A stretch of DNA of 64,000 nucleotides, taken from NCBI RefSeq assembly GCF_039542055.1, contig NZ_BAABHK010000002.1, forward strand, positions 806,001-870,000. The letters are read 5' to 3'. The stretch comes from Actinoallomurus vinaceus. Its GTDB lineage: Bacteria; Actinomycetota; Actinomycetes; Streptosporangiales; Streptosporangiaceae. A program made the position numbers and the translations under genes. The notes below the pieces were generated by a model that saw only the letters and a list, made by a program, of their open reading frames with translations, searched no databases and was not told where the DNA came from. Shown piece after piece: positions 20,712 to 29,263 of this stretch (positions are counted from its first letter, which is position 1; each line of letters begins with the position of its first letter).

Positions 20712-21584
20712 TCAGGGCCGGCGCGCCTTTTTCCCGCCGTACGCTCGGGGAGCCCACGGCAGGACTTCTCCGTCGCGGAGGAGTTCGCCGTAGTGGCCCG
20801 GTCTGACCGGCTCGAGCGCGAGATCCAGGAGAGCGACGGCGGCCTCGGCCGGGGTGGGAGCGTTGCCGACGTCCCACCACATGGCGGAGGTGGGGGTGTT
20901 CATCATTCCCGGGCAGACGGCGGCGAGCAGGATGCCGCGCGGGGTGTCCTGCTCGTGTCGTTGCCGCGCGAGCGTGCGCACGGCGGCGACCTGGCCGATC
21001 TTGGACGGGATGTTGACGAAGCCGGGCCAGGGTCCGCCGCGGGCGCTGCCGTCCTTGACGGCGTCGCGCCAGACCGTGACCTGCTCGTCCACCTCGTCCA
21101 GGGAGGCCAGGCCGTCGAAGCGGTCGTGCAGCACGGGCGCGAGGAAGTGCAGTGTGCCCAGCGCGCTGGCCACGACGATCAGGCGCGCGTCGTCCCGCAG
21201 CAGTGGCGCGAAAGCGCGCAGTACCCGGGTGGTGCCGAAGTTGTTGACCTCGGCGTACTCCTCGACGATCTCGCGTGGGTCGTCGTCGGGACCCACCCGC
21301 ATGACGGCGTTGTTGAACACGATGTCGACGCCGCCGTGCAGTTCCTTCAATCGGGCGGCCAGCCGGTCGGCAGCCTCGGGGGCGGCGACGTCGAGGATCT
21401 CGCCGCGGACGCGGGCTCCGCCACTGGGCATGGCTTCGACGGTCTGGGTGACGCGGTCGAGGTCGCGGCCGGTGAGATAGACGGTGTCGTGGGAGGCCAT
21501 GCGCTGGGCGAGTCCTTCGACCAGAGCCAGGCCCAGGCCCTGGGTGGCCCCGGTGACCAGAGCCACCTTCGGCGTGGTGCTCAT
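20712..21584 (-). CDS. SDR-family protein with substituted catalytic tyrosine
   Basis: 290 residues from ATG 21584, which overlaps the TGA of the upstream SDR (ATGA). Cofactor motif TGATQGLG at 11-18, NNA at 91-93 and catalytic-position Ser140 are present. The Tyr-x-x-x-Lys motif reads Asn191-Ile-Pro-Ser-Lys195, so the proton-donating tyrosine is missing. It otherwise aligns in outline with carbonyl-reductase-like SDRs (long insertion before the active site, CPGMMNT after it). It may have lost oxidoreductase activity or use another residue. Translationally coupled to the intact SDR. Confidence 0.8.
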   Translation of the reverse strand: MSTTPKVALVTGATQGLGLALVEGLAQRMASHDTVYLTGRDLDRVTQTVEAMPSGGARVRGEILDVAAPEAADRLAARLKELHGGVDIVFNNAVMRVGPDDDPREIVEEYAEVNNFGTTRVLRAFAPLLRDDARLIVVASALGTLHFLAPVLHDRFDGLASLDEVDEQVTVWRDAVKDGSARGGPWPGFVNIPSKIGQVAAVRTLARQRHEQDTPRGILLAAVCPGMMNTPTSAMWWDVGNAPTPAEAAVALLDLALEPVRPGHYGELLRDGEVLPWAPRAYGGKKARRP

Positions 21585-22519
21585 GCCACTCCTTCGGTGT
21601 CGGCGAGCAGGGCCTCCGAGAGGGTCCACAGGCGCTCGGCGTTGGCCGGGTCGAGGGCGTAACGGGCCACGCCGTGCAGGGTGCCGCTGCGCCGGTCGAC
21701 GGTCTCGGTTTCGTTGCAGTCGACGAAGTAGCGTCCGCCGACACCTTCCAGCAGGGGTGAGGTGGCGAGCAGGACCGAGGTCGCCGCTCCCTGCTCCACC
21801 GACTTGATCAGTTCCGGCGGGACCCTGCCGCTGCCGCGACCGCCGGTGTGGCGCTGCAGGTTGGTGTAGATCGCGCCGGGCATGAGCGCGTTCGCGGTGA
21901 TCCCGTCGCCGGCCCAGCGCCGGGTCGCTTCGACGGCGAACAGTATGTTCGCCGTCTTCGACTGGCCGTAGGCCAGCCACGGATCGTAGGGCCGGAAGGC
22001 GAAGTTCACATCGTCGAAGACCACCGGCGAGATTTGGTGGCCGGTGGAGCTGACCACGACGATGCGGGCCGCTCCGTCGGCGGCCAGCGCGGCGTGCAGC
22101 CCGGCGGCCAGCGCGAAGTGGCCGAGGTGGTTGGTGGCGAACTGCCACTCCCAGCCTTGCGGCGTGTACCGCTCGGGGCAGGCCATCACGCCCGCGTTGT
22201 CGACCAGGATGTGCAGCGGCCCTTCCCAGGCGGCGGTGAACGCGGCGACCGACGCGGGGTCGGTCAGTTCCAGCGGCGCGACGTGCAGCGCCGTGCTGCC
22301 GGTGGTCGCGGTGATGTCCTTGGCGACGCGCTCGCCCGCGGCGACATCGCGCACTGCCAGGGTGACCTCGGCGCCGGTGGCGGCCAGGGCGCGCGCCGTC
22401 TCCACACCGATGCCGGACGAGGCGCCGGTCACCACCGCACGCCGGCCGGTCAGGTCGATGCCGGCGGCGACCTCGGCCGCGGTATTGGCGAAACCGAACG
22501 GGGTTTGAATCAGGTTCAT
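21581..22519 (-). CDS. SDR-family NADP-dependent oxidoreductase
   Basis: 312 residues from ATG 22519, preferred to the upstream in-frame ATG at 22570 because conserved retinol-dehydrogenase-like sequence starts here (TPFGFANTAAEVAAGIDLTG). Cofactor motif TGASSGIG, NNAGVM-type DNAGVM, Ser in VVVSSTGH and active-site YGQSK are all intact. Substrate unknown. First gene of a two-gene unit and divergent from a LysR regulator starting at 22591, which is the classic arrangement for LysR control. Confidence 0.86.
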   Translation of the reverse strand: MNLIQTPFGFANTAAEVAAGIDLTGRRAVVTGASSGIGVETARALAATGAEVTLAVRDVAAGERVAKDITATTGSTALHVAPLELTDPASVAAFTAAWEGPLHILVDNAGVMACPERYTPQGWEWQFATNHLGHFALAAGLHAALAADGAARIVVVSSTGHQISPVVFDDVNFAFRPYDPWLAYGQSKTANILFAVEATRRWAGDGITANALMPGAIYTNLQRHTGGRGSGRVPPELIKSVEQGAATSVLLATSPLLEGVGGRYFVDCNETETVDRRSGTLHGVARYALDPANAERLWTLSEALLADTEGVA

Positions 22520-22523
22520 ACCG

Positions 22524-22577
22524 ACCACGTTAGGAAGGCGGCGGCCATGCCACCAGCGAGACTTTCTCAACCGTGGT
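22524..22577. promoter_or_regulatory. Divergent SDR/LysR intergenic region with distant ACCACG/CGTGGT repeat
   Basis: The 71 bp between the SDR and LysR starts must hold both promoters. ACCACG at 22524-22529 and CGTGGT at 22572-22577 form a 6-bp inverted repeat 42 bp apart. LysR proteins bind such divergent regions, but this repeat is short and may be chance. Confidence 0.3.
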
Positions 22578-22590
22578 ATGCCTAAATGTC

Positions 22591-23508
22591 ATGGCCTTCA
22601 CCGACGCCTCCCTGACCGCACTGCGTGTCTTCCGCGAGGTGGCCGAGCGGGGCACGCTCACCGCCGCGGCTGCCGCGCTCGGTTACACCCAGTCCGCCGT
22701 CTCCCGCCAGATCGCCTCACTGGAACGCGCGGCGGGCACGCCGCTCCTGGAACGACGCCACGACGGGGTGCGGCTGACCTCCGCCGGGCACATCGTGGTA
22801 CGTCGCGCCGCCACCGTGATCGACCAGGTCGACGCCACCGCGCGCGAGCTCGCCGGCCTGCCCGACGAGCACGGCACGGTCCGGCTCGGCTGGTTCGCCA
22901 GCGCCGGGGCCGGGCTGTTGCCTCGCGCGCTGGCCGCATTGTGCCGCACGCACCCGGCCATCACCGTGATCACCCGCGAGGGCAGCACACCGGCGCTGGT
23001 CCGCGCGCTGCGAGCCGGCACCCTCGACCTCGCCCTGCTGGCGTCGGCACCGCCGTTCCGCCCGCCCGACACCGAGACACCGGCCCTGGAACTACAGACG
23101 CTCACCGAACGAAGCCTGCTCCTGGCGGTACCCGCCACCCACCCGCTCGCGCGCGGCGACTTCGCCGACGTCGCCGATCTGCACGGCCAGCGCTGGATCG
23201 CGGGCCCGGGCGAGGACCGTGTGCTGGGAGTCTGGCCCGGCCTGGACGAGCGGCCCGACGTCGCCCACACCGCTCGCGACTGGCTGGCCAAGCTTCACCT
23301 CGTCGCCGCCGGCTGCGGCATCACCACCGTGCCCGCCGCGCTCGCCCGCGCCGTTCCCGCCGGGGTCCGCGTCCTGCCGGTACGAGGCGGGCCGCAAGAA
23401 CAACGGCGCATCCTGCTCGCACGGCTCCCGCAGCCCCTACCGGAGCCCGCGGTCCGCCTCGCCGCCGCGCTCCGTGCGGCCGCGATCGAGACGGACACGC
23501 TGGTGTAG
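22591..23508 (+). CDS. LysR-family transcriptional regulator
   Basis: 305 residues from ATG 22591. The N-terminal winged helix (LRVFREVAERGTLTAAAAAL, YTQSAVSRQIASLE) and the effector domain (VRLGWFASAGAGLLPRAL onward) are complete. LysR regulators usually activate the divergent gene in response to a small ligand, here the SDR pair. Conserved sequence begins at about residue 5, so the alternative GTG at 22573 is not needed. Confidence 0.87.
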   Translation: MAFTDASLTALRVFREVAERGTLTAAAAALGYTQSAVSRQIASLERAAGTPLLERRHDGVRLTSAGHIVVRRAATVIDQVDATARELAGLPDEHGTVRLGWFASAGAGLLPRALAALCRTHPAITVITREGSTPALVRALRAGTLDLALLASAPPFRPPDTETPALELQTLTERSLLLAVPATHPLARGDFADVADLHGQRWIAGPGEDRVLGVWPGLDERPDVAHTARDWLAKLHLVAAGCGITTVPAALARAVPAGVRVLPVRGGPQEQRRILLARLPQPLPEPAVRLAAALRAAAIETDTLV

Positions 23509-23525
23509 GCCGGCGACGTGGCGGG

Positions 23526-23696
23526 TCAGCGGGCAGAGCGGGCACCGCGACGGTGGCCGATCCGGAATCCGCCGAGCACCAGGTCGACCAGGAAGACCAG
23601 GATGCCGATGATCAGTAGGAAGAACAGGCCTTTCACCGCGACTCCGGCGATGCCGAGCCCGATCGCCACGATGATGAGGGCCAGGAACAGCGTCAT
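23526..23696 (-). CDS. Small hydrophobic membrane protein
   Basis: 56 residues from ATG 23696, with a strong AGGAGG ribosome site eight bases upstream. Two hydrophobic stretches (MTLFLALIIVAIGLGIAGVA and LFFLLIIGILVFLVDLVLGG) fill most of the protein, followed by a basic tail RIGHRRGARSAR that would be cytoplasmic. Similar two-helix mini-proteins are common in actinomycetes and usually unnamed. No function can be assigned. Confidence 0.7.
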   Translation of the reverse strand: MTLFLALIIVAIGLGIAGVAVKGLFFLLIIGILVFLVDLVLGGFRIGHRRGARSAR

Positions 23697-23816
23697 GTCA
23701 CAGCCTCCTTCCCCGGGTCCCTGCTCAGAGCCATACCCGCTGGGCGATGGCGGTACGAGCGCGGGCGCGTTACTCCGCCCCGGCATCGTGGACCGGGCAC
23801 TCCCCTGGCAAGACGG

Positions 23817-23857
23817 GGGCGCCCGCGCCTCCCGGGTCTCGGGAGGCGCGGGCGCCC
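23817..23857 (-). terminator. Terminator of the large glycosidase gene
   Basis: Perfect 18-bp stem, 23817-23834 with 23840-23857, loop GGTCT, 14 bp beyond the glycosidase stop. One of the most stable hairpins in the window. Confidence 0.85.
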
Positions 23858-23871
23858 GTGTCGACTCTCCG

Positions 23872-26800
23872 TTACTCGATGCCGAAGCCGGTGAACTCCG
23901 TGCCGGAGATCTTGCCTGAGGCGTCACCCGTGACGGCCGCCGCCGAGAGGCCGACGTCCTGAGTGGCCGCCGCGCTCGGCACCTGGGCGGTGGCGACCTG
24001 CTGCCAGGTCTTGCCGTCGAGGCTGAAGGACCCGGTGAACGTCGCTCCGGACCGTACGAGCTTGAGCTGCACGGGGTAGCCGGAGAAACCGGTGTTCAGC
24101 GTGGTGTCCAGGTAGCCGTCGCCGTTGGCGTCCCACTGCATGACGACGCCGTTGGCGGGTGTGGCCGCCAGGATCACGTAGCCGGGACTCTTGGCCGACA
24201 GGTCGTTGCGGACGACGATGCCGGCCTTGGCCCAGACACCCGTCGGGTCCTGCCGTGTGACCTTGGTCGTCACCGTCATGGCCTCCTTGCCCGCGCCCTT
24301 GCGGTAGAGGGCGCCGAACTGGTCGGTGCGTCCCCACTGGTCCTTGCCGTCGGCGAAGACGGCGTACCGGTCGCCGAGCTGCCCGACGTGGGTGGCGGTG
24401 CCCGCGACGGAGCGATAGTCGGCCGACGGCGCGGCGAAGGCGGTGAAGGTCGTCGAACCGCTCGCCTTCCCGGTGCCGCCCGTGCCGTCCGCGAAGGTCG
24501 CCGAGGCGCCGACGCTCACGCTCGTGTCGGGATCCGGGAGCGTCGCGGGCGGGGTGAGCGTCCAGGACGCGGTCGCCGAGGCGCCCGGTTCGATGGTGCC
24601 GAGGTCGGCCGGGTCCTGCGGCGTCGCAGTCCAGCCGTCCGGCGCGGCGAGGGTCGCCTTCGTTCCCGTCACCGCGAGACAGCCGGTGTTGGTGACCTTG
24701 CCGGTGACGGTGGCCTTCCCGCCGCCGTCGACGTACGGCGAGCCGGGCGACAGCTCGAGGGTCGCCGTCGGCGGCGTGGCCTTCGACGGTGCGCGGACGT
24801 CGATCTCGACGGTGCGGGTGGGCGCCGCCGATCCGAGCCCGATGCCGATCGTGTAGTGCCCCGGAGCGCACAACTGCGGGGAGAACACCACGGGCACGGT
24901 GCCCTCGCCGTGGTGGCCGAAGGAGACGACCCGCGCGGGGGTGGTGAACCCGATCCCCCGGGCGAACGTCGTCGTGTCGGTCTGGGTCGCCTGGCCGTTC
25001 ACGTAGAGCACGACGCGGGGGTCGGCGAGGTAGCCGGCTCCCCCGTCGTTGACCACCGTCCCGGTGACCGTCAGCGGCGCGCCCGCCTCGATGGCGTGGT
25101 GATCGGCCTTGACGGCGGTGACCGTGGCGTCGATCGGCGACGTCATCCGCTGGTAGTTCGCCTCGTAGTCCGCGGCCGCGCGGGCGACGCCGAGCTGCGG
25201 CACGGACCGTGTCCTCGTCCAGTTGAGCCGGATCACGCTCGCCTTCCGGGGCGAGGTCAGGGTGACCTGGTGCCCGGAGATCCGGCCGGCGCGGTGGCCG
25301 TCCACGGTCACCGAGGTGAGAACGGTCCCGCCCGGCGCCGAGATCACGACGTTGTCCGGGGTGCCGCGGGTCGGCGGCGTGAGGCGCATCGTGGCGCCCT
25401 TCCCGTCGACGGCGGCGGTGTAGGACATCGGCCCGAAGTCGGTGTCCCCGGTGAAGCCCACGGTCTGGCCGGGCCTGCTCCACTGCGGCGACCAGACGTT
25501 GGCCAGGTGCAGGGACCCGTCCGACGCCTCGTACGCGAGCATGTCACGCAGGAACGTCAGATACTTGCCGGCGAACTCGGCGTGCGGCTGCGTCTGGTCC
25601 GTGGACGACCATCCCCAGCGCTGGGCCGAGGCCATGCCCTCCGAGGCCATGTGCGCGGCCGACGTGTGCGTCAGCAGGGAGTACAGCGACGACAGCGCCG
25701 CGTCCTGGTCGCCGCGGAGGATGTCGGTGATCGACAGGGACATCGGCGTGTAGGAGTGCAGGGTGCTCTCCACGCCGCCGGACGGGTAGCCGAAGATGCC
25801 CTCGAACGTCTTACCTCGCCAGGCGGCGAGACTCTTGGTGATCCACGGGTCGTCCGGGCTGAAGGCGTTCGCGGGCCAGACGGCCTCGAGGTTGCCCCAG
25901 TCGATCCCGTACACGCCGCCGTACCAGCCGTCGCGGACGCCCGGCGCCGCCATGCCCTCGGTCGTCGGCGGGATGACGCCCAGCTTCTTCACCTGCGGCG
26001 CGAGCTTGGACCGCAGGATGCCGATGTACTCGGCGCGGCGCTGTTTCCACGTCGCGGCGGTCGCGCCGTCGCCGACCGCCTCGGCGATCTTCGCGGCCCC
26101 CTCCTCGCCGGCGATGTTCCACAGGTCGTAGGTGAGCACGTGCCCGCGGACGCCCTCGTCGTCCTTCATCGTGGAGGCGGGGAACAGGCCGTCGTCGGAC
26201 TGCCAGTACTGCCGGCGGACCTGCCACTCCCAGTCCATCGCCCGCTGGACGGCCGGCCAGACCTGGCGGGCGAACTCGGTGTCATGGGTGCGTTCGTAGT
26301 AGTTGGCGAAGGCCCACAGGACCTCCCCGTTGCCGTCGTACTGCCCCGATTGGGAGATGAACTGCCCGGAGTCGGACTGCCAGTCGAGCATCTCGAGCGT
26401 GACCTGCTTGGCGACGTCGGTGAAGCCCGCGTTGAGGATGCCGTCGATGTCGAAGGCGGTGTCGCGCAGCCAGTAGTGGGCGTAGATGGTCGGGTTGGCG
26501 TTCCAGTAGTACCGGCCGTCGATGACGTTCATCAGGATCAGGGAGAACGCCAGGTTGGCCTTGTAGGCGTCGAGCACCTTGGTCTCGACGCCGCTTCCTG
26601 GGACCTGCAGGACCGTCCCGGCCTGGTCGAGGGTCCGGTGCCAGAACTGAGCGGTCTGCTGCTCGTACCCGTCGTAGCCCGCGCCCTTGATCGGCGCCGT
26701 GTCGGAGCCCTGTCCCACGAAGTACGGCATCGCGAACGTGAGCGTCCGGGTCTGGTGGGGTGCCAGGGTGACGTCATAGTCCTGGGTGGCCCCGTCGACG

Positions 26801-27750
26801 CCGCTCGGCGCCTGCCCGGAGACCAGGAGGAGTTTGCCGTCGCCCCCGTAGACGCGGTGGTCGTCGTCCCACCCCGGATCCGTCGGCTTGCTCGGGCCGG
26901 TGTTGCCGTTCAGGGCGCCGATGCCCTTGGTGACGTCCAGGGTGGCCGAGAACCGGTGCGTGACCGGCGACGAGCCCGGGTTGGTGAGGCTGACCTTGAC
27001 GAAGTTCACCATGTTGTCGACGTCGGCCGTCACCTTCTTGGCCGGCAGGCCGTACGGCTGGGTGAAGGGGACCTTGGCGACGTCCGGGACCTTGGCGGCG
27101 AAGAACCGGATCGCGTGCTGGACGCCGCCGGAGTCGAACTGCTCCGACATGATCGGCAGGTAGCCGTCCACCCAGGTCTTGACCCGCTGGTTCACAGGAG
27201 TCCGGGAGTCTCCGGTGGCGAAGGTGAGCGCTCCGTACTCGGTCTGCAGGTAGCCCTCGGGGGTGATGATCGACCGCTCCGGTCCGCCGTACACCCCGAT
27301 CGCGGCGCGGGGATAGCGGTACCAGTCGAACGGTTCGTTCGGGTCGTCCTTGACCGGCGGCAGGGACTGCTGCTCCTGCGAGGTCTGCATCACCCCGTAC
27401 GGGGAGCGCCGGTAGTCGTTGTAGGGATTTCCGTAGCCGGAGGCGCCGGTCGTCGCCTGGACGAGCGCGGGCGATCCCGGCCGGGAGCGGGCGGGCCCGG
27501 GGGCCGCGGCCCATCCGGGGGTGATGAGGCCCAGCGCCAGCGCCGGGGGCACGGCGAGCGCCAGGGCGCGTCCGGTGGATCTTGTTCGTAGCGAGCGGCG
27601 TCCAGAGTGCGCCTCGCAAGGCGGAGGAGGGAGGCAGCCTGGTTTTGGCTGCCGACCGACGACAACGCGGCGAGGCGCGCTCTGGACGCCGCGCAGCCGG
27701 ACGGAGATCCACTGGATGTGCCCTTGGGCGCGGCGGAGGAACGATCGCAT
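23872..27750 (-). CDS. Secreted multidomain (alpha/alpha)6-barrel glycosidase
   Basis: 1292 residues from ATG 27750 (weak AGAAGG upstream). A basic N-terminus is followed by a hydrophobic signal core (ALALAVPPALALGLITPGWA, roughly residues 63-82). Then comes a large catalytic region with WLRDTAFDIDGILNAGF, GQYDGNGEVLWAFANYYERT and WGNLEAVWPANAF, as in (alpha/alpha)6 hydrolases of the GH15/GH63/GH78-like fold. A NEW3-type beta domain (GKATVTGKVTNTGCLAVTG) and a C-terminal DUF1349/laminin-G-like domain (about the last 180 residues: WGRTDQFGALYRKGAG, WAKAGIVVRNDLS) follow. Substrate not assignable. A 138-bp palindromic element lies in frame within the signal-peptide coding part. Divergent from a ROK regulator. 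Confidence 0.8.
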   Translation of the reverse strand: MRSFLRRAQGHIQWISVRLRGVQSAPRRVVVGRQPKPGCLPPPPCEAHSGRRSLRTRSTGRALALAVPPALALGLITPGWAAAPGPARSRPGSPALVQATTGASGYGNPYNDYRRSPYGVMQTSQEQQSLPPVKDDPNEPFDWYRYPRAAIGVYGGPERSIITPEGYLQTEYGALTFATGDSRTPVNQRVKTWVDGYLPIMSEQFDSGGVQHAIRFFAAKVPDVAKVPFTQPYGLPAKKVTADVDNMVNFVKVSLTNPGSSPVTHRFSATLDVTKGIGALNGNTGPSKPTDPGWDDDHRVYGGDGKLLLVSGQAPSGVDGATQDYDVTLAPHQTRTLTFAMPYFVGQGSDTAPIKGAGYDGYEQQTAQFWHRTLDQAGTVLQVPGSGVETKVLDAYKANLAFSLILMNVIDGRYYWNANPTIYAHYWLRDTAFDIDGILNAGFTDVAKQVTLEMLDWQSDSGQFISQSGQYDGNGEVLWAFANYYERTHDTEFARQVWPAVQRAMDWEWQVRRQYWQSDDGLFPASTMKDDEGVRGHVLTYDLWNIAGEEGAAKIAEAVGDGATAATWKQRRAEYIGILRSKLAPQVKKLGVIPPTTEGMAAPGVRDGWYGGVYGIDWGNLEAVWPANAFSPDDPWITKSLAAWRGKTFEGIFGYPSGGVESTLHSYTPMSLSITDILRGDQDAALSSLYSLLTHTSAAHMASEGMASAQRWGWSSTDQTQPHAEFAGKYLTFLRDMLAYEASDGSLHLANVWSPQWSRPGQTVGFTGDTDFGPMSYTAAVDGKGATMRLTPPTRGTPDNVVISAPGGTVLTSVTVDGHRAGRISGHQVTLTSPRKASVIRLNWTRTRSVPQLGVARAAADYEANYQRMTSPIDATVTAVKADHHAIEAGAPLTVTGTVVNDGGAGYLADPRVVLYVNGQATQTDTTTFARGIGFTTPARVVSFGHHGEGTVPVVFSPQLCAPGHYTIGIGLGSAAPTRTVEIDVRAPSKATPPTATLELSPGSPYVDGGGKATVTGKVTNTGCLAVTGTKATLAAPDGWTATPQDPADLGTIEPGASATASWTLTPPATLPDPDTSVSVGASATFADGTGGTGKASGSTTFTAFAAPSADYRSVAGTATHVGQLGDRYAVFADGKDQWGRTDQFGALYRKGAGKEAMTVTTKVTRQDPTGVWAKAGIVVRNDLSAKSPGYVILAATPANGVVMQWDANGDGYLDTTLNTGFSGYPVQLKLVRSGATFTGSFSLDGKTWQQVATAQVPSAAATQDVGLSAAAVTGDASGKISGTEFTGFGIE
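27575..27712. repeat. 138-bp palindromic (MITE-like) element inside the glycosidase signal-peptide coding region
   Basis: Two 43-bp arms, 27575-27617 and 27670-27712, are inverted copies: the outer 8 bases (GTGGATCT/AGATCCAC) match perfectly, the middle 14 are diverged and the inner 21 match at 20 positions. The 52-bp centre has its own hairpin, GGCAGCC (27633-27639) with GGCTGCC (27647-27653). The length is 46 codons, so the host frame stays open. Without it the flanking codons join into an ordinary signal peptide. Confidence 0.78.
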
Positions 27751-27842
27751 GGCGAACCTGCCTTCTGGGGCGGAAGACGCGGAACGGCGGGGGGGTGGGT
27801 GGAAGGTCCGGTGTTCTCCGGACACGGGCGGCTCGGCGGAAC

Positions 27843-27867
27843 TTAGTAACGTATCGTTCGTAACTAA
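27843..27867. promoter_or_regulatory. Probable ROK operator between glycosidase and ROK regulator genes
   Basis: TTAGTAACG (27843-27851) and CGTAACTAA (27859-27867) form an AT-rich inverted repeat with one arm mismatch in an otherwise GC-rich region, between the divergent starts at 27750 and 27903. XylR-type ROK repressors bind TTAGTT...AACTAA-like sites, so this is the likely operator. Confidence 0.6.
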
Positions 27868-27902
27868 AGCGCCCGCCACGGGTCCGGTCAAGGGGTGATC
27901 TT

Positions 27903-29171
27903 GTGACGATGGAGTCGGCGTCGGCCGGGACGGGACCGCATGTGCTGCGGCGGATCAACGTCGCCACGGTGCTCGACGCGCTGCGCGCGGGAGGACCCCA
28001 GCGCGTGGCGGACCTGGTCACGGCCACGGGCCTGTCCCGGCCCGCCGTGACCCGGGCCATCGAGACGCTGCGCGCCGAAGGCTGGGCGGAGGACGCCGAT
28101 CAGGGCGAGGAACCCGGAGCCGGCCGCGAGGCCAGGATCGGCCGACCCGCGGCCGTCATCCGGTTCCGGTCGGGCGCGGGCCACGTCCTCGGCGCCGACG
28201 TCGGGCCGCACAAGATCCTCGCCATGGTCGCCGACCTGGACGGCAAGGTGATCGCCGAGCAACGCCACGACACCCACCGGCTCCACGGCGGCGAGGACGT
28301 CCTGCGGGCCCTCCTTGGCATCACCACCGACGTCCTGGCGGAGGCCGGCGTCCCGGCCGACCGGGTGCTGTCCGCGGCGATCGGCAGCCCCGGGCTCGTC
28401 GACCCGACGACCGGCGCGGTGACGCTGGCACCGAGCATCCCCGGCTGGGCCTCCCTTCCCGTCGCCGCCGAGCTCCGCTCGCTGCTCGCCGGCCCGATCG
28501 CGGTCCACAACGACGTCAACCTCGCCGTCCTCGCCGAGCGCTGGCGCGGGACCGCGACCGCGACGGAGGACCTCGTGTTCGTGCAGTGGGGCGCCCGTGT
28601 AGGCGCGGGCATCATGATCGACGGCCGGCTGCTCCAGGGGGCGAACGCGGCGGCCGGTGAGATCGGCTTCCTCGACCTCGCCGAGCACCCCGGATCCGAC
28701 GGCGTCACCCGCGACACGATGGGACCGTTCGAACACCAGGTCGGCGCCTCCGCCATCATCGAACTCGCGCTCGCGGAGGCGGAGGGTCAGGGCGACACCC
28801 GGCTGACGGAGGTCATGCTGCGGGCCAGGCCGCACGACGACGCGGCCGCGCTGTTCGACGCCGCGTCGGCCGGCAGCGCCCTCGCCGAGTCGATCATCGA
28901 CCAGATCGCCGCCCGTTTCGCCCGGGGTCTCGCCGCCGCGTGCCTGCTCCTCGACCCGGAGCTCATCGTGATCGGCGGAGGCGTGTCCCGCGCCGGCGAG
29001 CGGCTGCTGGCGGTCGTCGAGCGGCATCTCGGCCGCCGCACCCTCGTACGGCCCCGGCTCGCGCTGTCCTCCCTCGGCGACACCGCCGTCGCGCTCGGCG
29101 GGGTCCGAAGCGCCCTGGACGACGTCGAGCGGCGCTACCTGTCCCCCGCCGCGCTCGGCGCTCCCCGCTGA
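27903..29171 (+). CDS. ROK-family transcriptional regulator (XylR/NagC type)
   Basis: 422 residues from GTG 27903, seven bases after AAGGGG; an ATG two codons later is possible. The N-terminal winged helix (VADLVTATGLSRPAVTRAIE) is followed by a ROK sugar-kinase-like domain with HNDVNLAVLAERW and the GGGVSRAGERLL strand. Full-length ROK repressors sense sugars and repress nearby glycoside hydrolase or transport genes. Its divergent neighbour is the secreted glycosidase, with a palindrome between them. The ROK CxCGxxGC zinc motif is not evident in this member. Confidence 0.85.
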   Translation: MTMESASAGTGPHVLRRINVATVLDALRAGGPQRVADLVTATGLSRPAVTRAIETLRAEGWAEDADQGEEPGAGREARIGRPAAVIRFRSGAGHVLGADVGPHKILAMVADLDGKVIAEQRHDTHRLHGGEDVLRALLGITTDVLAEAGVPADRVLSAAIGSPGLVDPTTGAVTLAPSIPGWASLPVAAELRSLLAGPIAVHNDVNLAVLAERWRGTATATEDLVFVQWGARVGAGIMIDGRLLQGANAAAGEIGFLDLAEHPGSDGVTRDTMGPFEHQVGASAIIELALAEAEGQGDTRLTEVMLRARPHDDAAALFDAASAGSALAESIIDQIAARFARGLAAACLLLDPELIVIGGGVSRAGERLLAVVERHLGRRTLVRPRLALSSLGDTAVALGGVRSALDDVERRYLSPAALGAPR

Positions 29172-29195
29172 CGCCCACTCCCCCGCCGGGAATGG

Positions 29196-29229
29196 CGTGG
29201 CGCCGGAGACCCCCGGCTCCGGCGCCACG
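29196..29229. terminator. Bidirectional terminator between ROK and formamidase genes
   Basis: Perfect 13-bp stem (29196-29208 with 29217-29229), 8-nt loop, in the 92-bp gap between two convergent genes. Confidence 0.78.
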
Positions 29230-29263
29230 ATCGCGTTCAGGACGGCGCACCGTCCACGGCCGG

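Noticed and set aside
24388..27591. 1067-residue plus-strand open frame opposite the glycosidase
   Set aside because: Arg/Gly/Val-rich shadow with no domain; the minus-strand frame has signal peptide and recognised domains.
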